Assembly (NCBI GenBank): GCA_022839045.1
Contig: JALHDI010000041.1
Location: forward strand, 1 to 21,449
Source of the DNA: Sporomusaceae bacterium
GTDB lineage: Bacteria; Bacillota_C; Negativicutes; Sporomusales_B; UBA7701
Reading direction: 5' to 3'
Length of the DNA: 21,449 nt
Notes under the pieces: generated by a model
Told to the model about the DNA's origin: nothing
The model's input: only the letters and a program-made list of their open reading frames with translations
Databases searched by the model: none
Part shown: one piece after another, positions 7,507 through 13,704 of the stretch
Layout of the letters: each line of letters starts with the position of its first letter
Numbering within the stretch: the first letter of the stretch is position 1
Position numbers and translations under genes: made by a program

Positions 7507-8103
7507 ATGCGTCGCTTTTTGTTTGCATTAGTGGTTGTGTTGGTCTTCGGCCTGCTGTCCGCGCCAACGGCGGTCTATGCAGAAGAGGGGACAGCTATCC
7601 GCAGGCCTACGGTTGCTCTGTTGCCGGTAGTCAATAATTCCGGGCAAAAAAGGACTCAATACATGGCCGAATTGATCAACGAGGCTTTGTACGCGAAGTT
7701 CAGTCCCGACCGCTACCTGCTGCTCGACGGCCAGGCGCTGGAAGAAATGCTGCGACGCCAGGGGATCGAAGATATCCGCTCGGTGGACAGCGGCACCCTC
7801 ACCAACGCCCTGCGGGTGATGGGGGTGGATTATAGCGTCCGGGCGGAAATACACGAGGTTCCCACCCAGCAGCGGGTTTATTTTCCCGACATATTTCTGC
7901 TCATGAAGACCTGGACGGCAACGGTGCCTGTCACTTTCTCCGTTATCAACGTCCGCACAGGGGCGACCGCCTACGAGGCATATTTCGCGGAATACGCCAA
8001 GCTCGATTTCTTCATCGGCTTTGCCGACCGCAATCACGCTATCCGCCTCGCTCTCGACAAGGTTCTGGAGAAGTTCGCCCAGGAGCAGATCAACCTCGAG
8101 TAG
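7507..8103 (+). CDS. Small exported protein of unknown function (possible TolB-N/CsgG-like fold)
   Basis: A 198-aa protein with a clear signal peptide: RR, a hydrophobic core FLFALVVVLVFGLL, and a likely cut after AVYA (residue 25). There is no lipobox cysteine. The mature part begins PTVALLPVVNNSG, then a helix MAELINEALYAKF, then YLLLDGQALEEML and ALRVMGVDYSVRAEIHEV. This order, a strand followed by a helix that defines a component at risk of naming by pattern alone, resembles the periplasmic domains of TolB-N or CsgG-like proteins, but I cannot assign a family. In a diderm Firmicute it would be periplasmic. The ATG at 7507 follows GGGGAG. Its transcription unit seems to end before the promoter at 8150, with no obvious terminator. 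Confidence 0.85.
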   Translation: MRRFLFALVVVLVFGLLSAPTAVYAEEGTAIRRPTVALLPVVNNSGQKRTQYMAELINEALYAKFSPDRYLLLDGQALEEMLRRQGIEDIRSVDSGTLTNALRVMGVDYSVRAEIHEVPTQQRVYFPDIFLLMKTWTATVPVTFSVINVRTGATAYEAYFAEYAKLDFFIGFADRNHAIRLALDKVLEKFAQEQINLE

Positions 8104-8124
8104 GCGCGGGTTTCCAGAAACAGG

Positions 8125-8155
8125 TTAGACTAAAGAGACGGACGGTTGATATAAT
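8125..8155 (+). promoter_or_regulatory. Promoter of the riboswitch-arsAB unit
   Basis: TATAAT at 8150-8155 is preceded by TGA (8147-8149), giving an extended -10. A weak -35, TTAGAC, lies at 8125-8130, with a long 19-base spacer. Transcription from here would begin near 8162, directly upstream of the riboswitch aptamer. Confidence 0.65.
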
Positions 8156-8170
8156 AACTCACAACATCAT

Positions 8171-8335
8171 ACGGCAGAGGTGCCCCCGTAAAACGGGGGA
8201 TAATAGGGAAGTCGGAGCATGTCCCCATGCTGCCACGCGGTCCCGCCACTGTACCGGGGAGAGTCTGCATCGCCACTCGCGAGGGGAAGGCGCAGACGTC
8301 GAGGAACCGGGAGCCAGGAGACCTGCCTTTGCCGT
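8171..8335 (+). ncRNA. Cobalamin riboswitch aptamer
   Basis: The hallmark elements are all present in order: GAGGTGCC near the 5' end, a stem CCCCCG/CGGGGG, the core ACGCGGTCCCGCCACTGT (from about 8235) and the B12 box GAGCCAGGAGACCTGCC (8311-8327). The closing helix P1 pairs ACGGCA (8171-8176) with TGCCGT (8330-8335). It controls the CobT-like pair downstream. It senses cobamide in the cytoplasm and works with the terminator at 8384-8426. Confidence 0.97.
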
Positions 8336-8383
8336 CAGTACGAACCTTCGCGGAAAGGTGAGTAATCTCCCAGTCATTTTATG

Positions 8384-8426
8384 GCTTTTCGGGGGTTATC
8401 CACCCCTGAGAGGCTTTTTGCTTTTT
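8384..8426 (+). terminator. Expression-platform terminator of the cobalamin riboswitch
   Basis: GCTTTTCGGGGG (8384-8395) pairs over twelve positions, including G-U pairs, with CCCCTGAGAGGC (8403-8414) around a seven-base loop, followed by TTTTTGCTTTTT. It ends immediately before the arsA ribosome binding site AAGGAGG (8427-8433), so ligand binding most likely causes premature transcription termination. I could not identify the anti-terminator partner with certainty. Confidence 0.85.
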
Positions 8427-8439
8427 AAGGAGGTATCCC

Positions 8440-9519
8440 ATGAAGTTGCTCGAAGAAACACTGGCTGCGATCGTACCGCTCGACGCCGGCGTAATGGCCA
8501 AAGTTCAGGCGAGGCTGGACAGCCTTACCAAGCCGCCGGGCAGTCTCGGCAGGCTGGAGGATATCGTCCGCCAATACGCCGGCGTCACCGGCGAGGAGCG
8601 GCCCGCAATCCCCAGGAAATGCATGGTGCTGGCGGCCGCCGACCATGGCGTCGCCAGGCTGGGGCTGAGCGCTTACCCGGTCGAGACGACGATCCACATG
8701 ACCCGTAACTACCTCCTTTCCCAGGGGGCCGGCGCCAATGCGCTGGCCAAATTTTGCGGCGCCGACATGGTTGTCGTCGATATGGGGGTGGCAGGCGATC
8801 TGTCCGACGTTCCCGGCCTGTGGCATCGCAAGATTGCTTACGGCACCGCCGATTTCACCCAGGGGCCGGCCATGACGAGGGACCAGGCGGTCAAGGCGCT
8901 CGAAACCGGTATCGAGATCGTTGCCGACAGGGTCGGGAGCGGCTACCGCTGCTTCAGCATCGGCGAGATGGGCATCGGCAACACGACTGCCAGCGCGGCC
9001 ATTGTCGCAGCTTTCACGGGGATAACCCCCGAACAGGCCACCGGCCGCGGAACAGGCATTTCGGATAGCCGCCTGGCCGTCAAAATCGACGCCGTCCGTC
9101 GGGGCCTGGCGGTCAACCGCCCGGACCGCACCGACGGGCTCGACATTCTGGCCAAGGTGGGCGGCTTCGAACTCGGCGCCCTGGCCGGGGTGATCCTCGG
9201 CGCCGCGGCCAAGCGCTGCCTCGTCGTCATCGACGGCTTCAACGCCAGCGCCGCCGCCCTCATCGCGACGTCGCTGGCCGCAAACGCCCGCGAGTATCTG
9301 CTGGCTTCGCATCTCTCCGCCGAGCCGGCCCACACGAAAATGCTCGCATATCTCAGCCTCGAAGCGTATATCGATATGGGTCTCCGCCTTGGCGAGGCCA
9401 CCGGCGCGTCGTTGGCCATGAGCCTTCTCGATGCGGCGATCAAGATGCTGGACGAGATGGCCACTTTCGCCGAAGCCGGCGTTTGCAGCGAGAGTCAGGA
9501 GGTCTGCGAATCATGCTGA
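8440..9519 (+). CDS. arsA: CobT-like alpha-ribazole/phenol phosphoribosyltransferase subunit, first of tandem pair (ArsA)
   Basis: A 359-aa CobT-family protein. CobT moves the phosphoribosyl group of nicotinate mononucleotide onto the lower-ligand base of cobamides. Family landmarks: KPPGSLGRLE (residues 31-40), AADHG (about 66-70), GEMGIGNTT (175-183), Lys215, and the catalytic Glu319 in RLGEATGASL. In Sporomusa ovata an adjacent pair of such proteins, ArsA and ArsB, forms a heterodimer that activates phenol and p-cresol. Here Tyr79, Met87 and Met177 stand where Salmonella CobT has Ser80, Gln88 and Leu175, as I recall the alignment. The ATG at 8440 follows AAGGAGG directly downstream of the riboswitch. 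The last codons overlap arsB. Which copy is named ArsA is assigned by gene order only. Confidence 0.88.
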   Translation: MKLLEETLAAIVPLDAGVMAKVQARLDSLTKPPGSLGRLEDIVRQYAGVTGEERPAIPRKCMVLAAADHGVARLGLSAYPVETTIHMTRNYLLSQGAGANALAKFCGADMVVVDMGVAGDLSDVPGLWHRKIAYGTADFTQGPAMTRDQAVKALETGIEIVADRVGSGYRCFSIGEMGIGNTTASAAIVAAFTGITPEQATGRGTGISDSRLAVKIDAVRRGLAVNRPDRTDGLDILAKVGGFELGALAGVILGAAAKRCLVVIDGFNASAAALIATSLAANAREYLLASHLSAEPAHTKMLAYLSLEAYIDMGLRLGEATGASLAMSLLDAAIKMLDEMATFAEAGVCSESQEVCESC

Positions 9520-10598
9520 AGGACACGATCGCCTCGATAGGCACCCTGGATGAAGCGGCGATGGCCGCTTGTCAACTGCGTATCGATAACCTGACCAAGC
9601 CGCTGGGCAGCCTGCACGGCTTAGAGCAGCTTGCGGTCCAGATGGCCGGCATCACCGGCCGTCCCAGGCCGCGTGATTTGGGGAAGTATATCATCCTTAT
9701 GGCCGCCGATCACGGTGTGACTGCCGAAGGCGTCAGCGCTTATCCGCGGGAAGTTACCCCCCAGATGGTGATTAATTTCTGCAACGGTGGCGCGGCCATA
9801 AACGCTTTCGCCCGCCACGCCGGGGCCCGGCTGATTCTTGTGGATATCGGCGTTGCCGTCGAACTCCCCCCGATGGCCGGCCTGTACCGGGAGAAGATCG
9901 CTCCCGGTACCGCCAATATCGCCCGTGGTCCGGCGATGACTCGCGAGCAGGCATTACGGGCGATCGAAGTGGGCATCAGGATGGCCCGGGTTGCCGTGGG
10001 CCAGGGCGCGGAAGTCATCGGCCTCGGCGAGATGGGGATAGGCAACACCACTCCCAGTACGGCAATAATCGCCAGCTACAGCGCCCAACCCCTGATCGAG
10101 CTCACCGGCCGCGGCACCGGGCTGTCGGCCGCCGCCATCGCCCACAAGGCGGACGTTATCGCCGGCGCCCTCGCCGTTAACAGGCCCAATTCCGCCGACC
10201 CGCTCGAAGTACTCACAAAAGTCGGCGGTTTCGAGATCGCCGGCCTGGTGGGCGTCATTCTCGGCGCCGCCGCCAGCCGTGCGGCGGTGGTTCTGGACGG
10301 CATAATAACGAGCGCCGCCGCCCTGCTGGCGGTGAAGCTCGTCCCCGCCGCCCGACAGTACCTCGTCGGCTCGCATTTTTCCTGCGAGCCTGCCCATAAG
10401 GAGGCGTTGAAGCTTATCGGCATTAACGCCTATCTCCACCTCAACATGCGGCTGGGCGAGGGGACGGGGGCGGCTCTCGGCATGAGGCTGATCGACGCCG
10501 GGCTCAACGTGCTCAACGACATGAAGACGTTCGGCGAGGCCGCTGTGGCGGTCGCCCAGGACGGCCCGGGGGCGCTCAGGCAGCGCCCGGATATATGA
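9513..10598 (+). CDS. arsB: CobT-like alpha-ribazole/phenol phosphoribosyltransferase subunit, second of tandem pair (ArsB)
   Basis: A 361-aa CobT paralog and the likely heterodimer partner of the preceding protein. It keeps LTKPLGSLHGLE (residues 27-38), AADHGVTAEGVSAYP, GLGEMGIGNTT, Lys212, and catalytic Glu316 in RLGEGTGAALG, so neither subunit looks dead by these residues. It also has Tyr77, Met85 and Met174 at the base-pocket positions noted for the first subunit. I chose ATG 9513, 10 bases after CAGGAGG (9496-9502), over an upstream TTG at 9483 that lies inside arsA. The ATG overlaps the arsA stop codon by seven bases (ATGCTGA), pointing to translational coupling and equal amounts of both subunits. 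A terminator at 10614-10642 ends the unit. Confidence 0.88.
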   Translation: MLKDTIASIGTLDEAAMAACQLRIDNLTKPLGSLHGLEQLAVQMAGITGRPRPRDLGKYIILMAADHGVTAEGVSAYPREVTPQMVINFCNGGAAINAFARHAGARLILVDIGVAVELPPMAGLYREKIAPGTANIARGPAMTREQALRAIEVGIRMARVAVGQGAEVIGLGEMGIGNTTPSTAIIASYSAQPLIELTGRGTGLSAAAIAHKADVIAGALAVNRPNSADPLEVLTKVGGFEIAGLVGVILGAAASRAAVVLDGIITSAAALLAVKLVPAARQYLVGSHFSCEPAHKEALKLIGINAYLHLNMRLGEGTGAALGMRLIDAGLNVLNDMKTFGEAAVAVAQDGPGALRQRPDI

Positions 10599-10613
10599 AC
10601 CCTATAAAGATGG

Positions 10614-10642
10614 AAGCACTCCTCAAAACGGAGTGCTTTTTT
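10614..10642 (+). terminator. Terminator of the arsAB unit
   Basis: AGCACTCC (10615-10622) pairs with GGAGTGCT (10630-10637) around the loop TCAAAAC and is followed by TTTTT. It lies 16 bases after the arsB stop. Between it and the next gene (10643-10830) I see no other gene. Confidence 0.9.
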
Positions 10643-10830
10643 AGTCTGTCATATGGGCAGCGGCGAATATCCGCCTCGTCCGAAGCGTGGAATGCTGTCT
10701 GTAACATGGTCGCGGAGTTGGTCTGCCCGATAATTCGGCCGGCGAGAAATGATTCCCTTCCACAGTGGCCTTTTGGGTTGAAGCGGCATAAATTGTATTA
10801 TAGCAACTCATAAAGGAGGAGAGAGCGCAT

Positions 10831-11127
10831 ATGGGATTCTTCGACGACATATGCAATAGACATTGGTGTGAAGAGCTGATCTGCGCCTGCGGCAACAACG
10901 TTGTGGTTTTCACCGCCGACGGCTTCACCTTCTTCGGCCTGCTCGACCGGGTGGAAGACGGTATCCTCATTCTGCTTCCGGCGGCAAATGAAGACGACGT
11001 TATCGTAATTACCCCCGGTGGCGAAGAAGACGAGGAAGACTTGTCGTTCATCGATATCTGCACCGTTGTGGCATTATCGAAGAACGTACAGAAAAACCCG
11101 TTCAAATGTGACAAGAAAGAAGACTAA
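10831..11127 (+). CDS. Small acidic protein, first member (A) of the local beta-strand paralog family
   Basis: A 98-aa protein of unknown function. It has predicted strands NNVVVFTADGFTFFGLLDRVEDGILILL, an acidic loop GGEEDEEDL, and a final strand SFIDICTVVAL. This matches the plan of the four other small proteins here: a first strand, a G-L/V turn, a long loop, then a strand with the I-N/D-V/I pattern. It reminds me of small LSm-like or DUF2642-type barrels of Firmicutes, which I could not confirm. There is no signal peptide, and it has Cys-rich ends (ICNRHWC, CAC, CD). The ATG at 10831 follows AAAGGAGGAGAG. Gene B begins 15 bases after its stop, so the two are co-transcribed. It lacks the charged repeat seen in C, D and E. 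Confidence 0.8.
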   Translation: MGFFDDICNRHWCEELICACGNNVVVFTADGFTFFGLLDRVEDGILILLPAANEDDVIVITPGGEEDEEDLSFIDICTVVALSKNVQKNPFKCDKKED

Positions 11128-11142
11128 AGGAGGGAAGTAGAA

Positions 11143-11394
11143 GTGAGTGACGAATCGGTTGCCCGTGACATCACGTGCCGCCTCATCCATATTCTGAAAC
11201 GCCTGGAAGGCGAGGAAGACGTAAACATAAGAACGGTAGGGGGGTTCCAGTTCGAACTGGAACGGCTTGTTCGCGTGGAGGATAGATTGGCCCTCGGTTC
11301 TGACGTCGAGGTGGATCTTCCCGGCGGAGACGAAATTGATCTTGGTAATATCACCATTAATCTATGTGCCGTAACTTCCGTAGGTGAAGACTAA
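11143..11394 (+). CDS. Small acidic protein, second member (B) of the local beta-strand paralog family
   Basis: An 83-aa protein of unknown function, starting with GTG (11143) eight bases after AAGGAGGG. It aligns by eye with gene A over VNIRTVGGFQFE, LVRVEDRLALG, LPGGDEIDL and NITINLCAVTSV, so the pair looks like a diverged duplication. No signal peptide or membrane segment is visible. The N-terminal 25 residues (SVARDITCRLIHILKRLEG) form a separate helix absent from gene A. It ends in the terminator at 11409-11434. The function is unknown; the pairing and shared pattern are the only evidence. Confidence 0.8.
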   Translation: MSDESVARDITCRLIHILKRLEGEEDVNIRTVGGFQFELERLVRVEDRLALGSDVEVDLPGGDEIDLGNITINLCAVTSVGED

Positions 11395-11408
11395 ATAAAG
11401 CGACCGCG

Positions 11409-11434
11409 AACCGGAACCCCAAGGTTCCGGTTTT
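11409..11434 (+). terminator. Terminator after gene B
   Basis: AACCGGAACC (11409-11418) pairs perfectly with GGTTCCGGTT (11423-11432) around CCAA, followed by TTTT and then C-rich sequence. The T run is short, so some read-through into the transpeptidase gene is possible. Confidence 0.75.
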
Positions 11435-11534
11435 CCTCTGCCATCACTAATATTGTATCGGGACGGGCAATGGGCAGGAAAAGCCTCCGGGCGTAGGGAA
11501 ATGTACTCCCAATCCCGTAGTCCATGGAGTGACG

Positions 11535-12146
11535 ATGATGCACGACCAATTAATACAGCAACCTGCGCTCTTTGAGTACCTCGACAATAGTATCCGCCAG
11601 GCCCTTGCCGTTTTCCCGGCTGGAGAAGGAGCCTTGGCGAGCCTTACCGCCTGGGAACGCCGGGAAGACCGGTGGCAGCCGCTGATGACGACGGCGGCGG
11701 TTATAGGACGGAGCGGCTTTGTCTCGGCGGTCGAGAAGCGCGAAGGTGACGGCGGTACTCCGCAGGGAGTATACCCCCTCAGCCTTGTCTTCGGCTATGC
11801 GGCAACCGCCGACACGACGATGCCGTACCGCCGGATAACCGCCGACGACTATTGGGTCGACGACCCCGCCTCGCCGCAGTACAACACCTGGGTGAGCGGC
11901 AGGCCCCAGGCCGCTTCGTGGGAAACGATGCTCAGAGCGGACGGCCTCTACCGCCACGGGATCGTGGTGGAGTATAACACCCGGCCGGTGGTTGCCGGCA
12001 AAGGCAGCGCCATCTTCATCCACCTCTGGCGGGGTCCCGGAGTGCCTACGTCCGGCTGTATCGCTCTCGCCGCGAGTGATCTCCTGCGGATCATCGCCTG
12101 GCTCGAACCGACCAATAATCCGGTGATCGTGTTGGGGCAATTATAA
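11535..12146 (+). CDS. L,D-transpeptidase family protein (YkuD domain), no signal peptide
   Basis: A YkuD-fold protein of 203 aa counted from ATG 11535. The catalytic centre reads IFIHLWRGPGVPTSGCIAL, with His163 and nucleophile Cys175, which fits the H...[S/T]xGC pattern of L,D-transpeptidases that cross-link peptidoglycan or attach proteins to it. Upstream landmarks are GDGGTPQGVYPL and the fold strand HGIVVEYN. Unusually, the N-terminus (MMHDQLIQQPALFEY) has no signal peptide or lipobox, so its route to the wall, or whether it is exported at all, is unclear. Start choice: GGAG at 11526-11529 fits either ATG (11535 or 11538). It sits inside the paralog block and is closed by the bidirectional terminator at 12145. 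Confidence 0.9.
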   Translation: MMHDQLIQQPALFEYLDNSIRQALAVFPAGEGALASLTAWERREDRWQPLMTTAAVIGRSGFVSAVEKREGDGGTPQGVYPLSLVFGYAATADTTMPYRRITADDYWVDDPASPQYNTWVSGRPQAASWETMLRADGLYRHGIVVEYNTRPVVAGKGSAIFIHLWRGPGVPTSGCIALAASDLLRIIAWLEPTNNPVIVLGQL

Positions 12147-12176
12147 AAAACCTCGTCCATGCGGACGAGGTTTTTT
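12145..12176. terminator. Bidirectional intrinsic terminator
   Basis: AAAAAACCTCGTCC (12145-12158) is the perfect complement of GGACGAGGTTTTTT (12163-12176) around loop ATGC. It separates the transpeptidase gene (plus) from gene C (minus, stop at 12266) and serves both. Confidence 0.9.
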
Positions 12177-12265
12177 ACTGAGTTCTTCACGTAAAACCGT
12201 TGCTGTTTCGCAGTAAATTGTACTTTCTCGCGCTAATGCAGGGAGGGCAAATTCTTCGGCGTAAG

Positions 12266-12745
12266 TTAACCGGCGGCGGCGATACCAATAGTGATCGGGA
12301 TATCGCAGAAAGTCGGGTTCGTGCCGACGTAGAGGATGTTTTCCACATTGATGGCGACACATGCGCCGATGGGGAAGGTTGTGCCCGACACGATCAAATC
12401 GACTGCTGTGACGACGGTATCAGTTGTGATGCATGTAACCGAACTGAGATTGGCAGCTGCGGCCGGTCGCGTTAACTCCAGCAGCACGAACTTGCATTCT
12501 TCCTCGACTTCCACCTCGATATCCACTTTGGGCGGCTTGCAGCACTTGTCGTCTTTTTTCTTGTCGTCCTTTTTCTTGTCGTCTTTTTTCCATTTGTCGC
12601 CGTCATAGTCGTCATAGTCGCAATCCCGGTCGCCGAGGAGCCCTCTGAACCGCCCCGTGAGCACCTGGAAATCGCGCAGAACCACTGTTACGTTAAGGCA
12701 GCCGGCAAAGTCCAACCCTTTCGGAAATCCCTTGGGAGAACCCAT
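12266..12745 (-). CDS. Lys/Asp-repeat protein (C), member of the local beta-strand paralog family
   Basis: A 159-aa protein, ATG at 12745 after AAAGGAG. It has strands at NVTVVLRDFQVLTGRFRGLLG (residues 18-38), then a charged low-complexity region with the pentapeptide KKDDK repeated three times (residues 53-67), then VDIEVEVEEECKFVLLELTRP and, near the end, FPIGACVAINVENILYV. The last strand matches D and E (GQLVWINVEQIVAL), which makes it a paralog, although a longer hydrophobic segment (about residues 95-125) interrupts the order. There is no signal peptide. It reads divergently from gene D across a 248-base gap with no clear operator. The function is unknown; I suggest a surface or spore-coat protein only as a possibility. 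Confidence 0.8.
   Translation of the reverse strand: MGSPKGFPKGLDFAGCLNVTVVLRDFQVLTGRFRGLLGDRDCDYDDYDGDKWKKDDKKKDDKKKDDKCCKPPKVDIEVEVEEECKFVLLELTRPAAAANLSSVTCITTDTVVTAVDLIVSGTTFPIGACVAINVENILYVGTNPTFCDIPITIGIAAAG
12545..12589 (-). repeat. Tandem 15-bp repeat, three copies, encoding KKDDK
   Basis: Three consecutive 15-base units (12545-12559, 12560-12574, 12575-12589) differ by one T/C change only and encode KKDDK on the minus strand. They lie in the insert of gene C. The near-identity at DNA level points to recent expansion. Confidence 0.9.
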
Positions 12746-12993
12746 ATCATCATCGCTCCTTTTTCCGTTTTGGCTTATCGCCTACTGCATAATATGCGAC
12801 TTCTTATGTAAGGGTTACTTAATATCTTGGCCCATACCAAGGCGGACTGGTATTAATGTCCCTAAAAGCATTTCCGCGCGGGTTGGCCGGCTGTGCCCGA
12901 TTTTATTGAGGATCGAACGATGATATTCACCTTAGCTTTACTTATGAATAGAATATAGTAGACCATAAATATCATTATGAGGAGTTGACAATA

Positions 12994-13605
12994 ATGCCGA
13001 TAATGAGTCATCCCGGTGGATTCAAGTTTGATTTCGGTTCAACCGTGACCATCCTTACGACAGTCGCATCAGGTGCGGATCATGGTAAAAATGCAGATAG
13101 TCTGGGAGTGTTCACGGGCGTGGTTCTTGATGAGGCCAAGCTAAAACTTAAACGGAGCCCCAAACATGTCTCTATTCATATGGATGGGATTGAGGAATCG
13201 GTTTGCGGGGATTGCGAATCCGAGAAAGACAAGGACTACGATTGGTGTAAGGATGAGAAAGACAAGGACTACGACTGGGGTAAAGACAAGGACTACGACT
13301 GGGGCAAGGACGACAAAGACAAGGACTACGACTGGGGCAAGGACGACAAAGACAAGGATCATGACGACTGGTGCAAGGACGACAAAGACAAGGACCATGA
13401 CGACTGGTGCAAGGACGACAAAGACAAGGATGACAAACACAAGGACCACCACGGGAAAAAACATGGTCATGCAATCGAAGTAAAGAAGGAAGACGAATTC
13501 CTCGTTTTATCGTTGACCTGCCCATCGTTCCCCTTCACCGCAGGGCAGCTCGTATGGATTAATGTCGAGCAGATCGTCGCTTTGGCCGTGGTTTGCCGAA
13601 ACTGA
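12994..13605 (+). CDS. Asp/Lys/Trp-repeat protein (D), member of the local beta-strand paralog family
   Basis: A 203-aa protein; ATG 12994 sits nine bases after GAGGAG, so the TTG at 12985 is too close. Residues 1-64 hold FKFDFGSTVTILTTVASG, then LGVFTGVVLDEAKLKL and VSIHMDG. Residues 77 to about 150 are a low-complexity stretch of KDKDYDWGK-type and KDHDDWCK-type units with regular Trp and Cys. The C-terminal 45 residues (EDEFLVLSLTCPSFPF, GQLVWINVEQIVAL) form the conserved family end. There is no signal peptide. The insert lies between the first and last strands, unlike in gene E. It is paired with E at a 99-base gap and is probably in the same transcript. The function is unknown. Confidence 0.85.
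   Translation: MPIMSHPGGFKFDFGSTVTILTTVASGADHGKNADSLGVFTGVVLDEAKLKLKRSPKHVSIHMDGIEESVCGDCESEKDKDYDWCKDEKDKDYDWGKDKDYDWGKDDKDKDYDWGKDDKDKDHDDWCKDDKDKDHDDWCKDDKDKDDKHKDHHGKKHGHAIEVKKEDEFLVLSLTCPSFPFTAGQLVWINVEQIVALAVVCRN
13222..13416 (+). repeat. In-frame tandem repeat of 27-36 bp units in gene D
   Basis: Six adjacent units begin with GAGAAAGAC or GACAAAGAC and end with TGGGGCAAGGAC or TGGTGCAAGGAC. Their lengths are 33, 30, 27, 33, 36 and 36 bases, all multiples of three: 13222-13254, 13255-13284, 13285-13311, 13312-13344, 13345-13380 and 13381-13416. A partial unit follows. The pattern implies in-frame expansion and contraction. Confidence 0.9.
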
Positions 13606-13639
13606 ACCCGGGAGTTAATTAACGGAAGGACCTTGAAGA

Positions 13640-13671
13640 CCAGGCGGAAACCGGTTTCGGGTGGTGCCTGG
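13640..13671 (+). other. Hairpin in the D-E gap, with an inner palindrome
   Basis: CCAGGC (13640-13645) pairs with GCCTGG (13666-13671), and the loop holds the 12-base palindrome GAAACCGGTTTC (13647-13658). There is no T tail, so it is probably an RNA processing or stability element between the D and E coding parts. Confidence 0.4.
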
Positions 13672-13704
13672 AGCAGAATATATAAGATAAAAGAGGTGAG
13701 CGCT

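Noticed and set aside
9483..9512. Earlier TTG start for arsB
   Set aside because: It lies upstream of the strong CAGGAGG site that fits ATG 9513, and the extra residues do not fit the CobT start.
10595..10813. Small plus-strand open frame after arsB
   Set aside because: It starts inside the arsB stop region and runs straight through the arsAB terminator, with no ribosome binding site.
11459..11517. Cyclic-di-GMP-I riboswitch before the transpeptidase gene
   Set aside because: Only the AAAGCCTCCGG element is similar; the second hairpin with the GGTAGC-type sequence is missing.
13222..13440. CRISPR-like array because of regular 27-36 bp repeats
   Set aside because: The units are contiguous without spacers, stay in frame, and encode a low-complexity protein tract.
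13633..13704. Upstream TTG start for gene E (adds MKTRRKPVSGGAW...)
   Set aside because: The extension crosses a hairpin and has no counterpart in D; the TTG at 13705 has a better-placed ribosome binding site.
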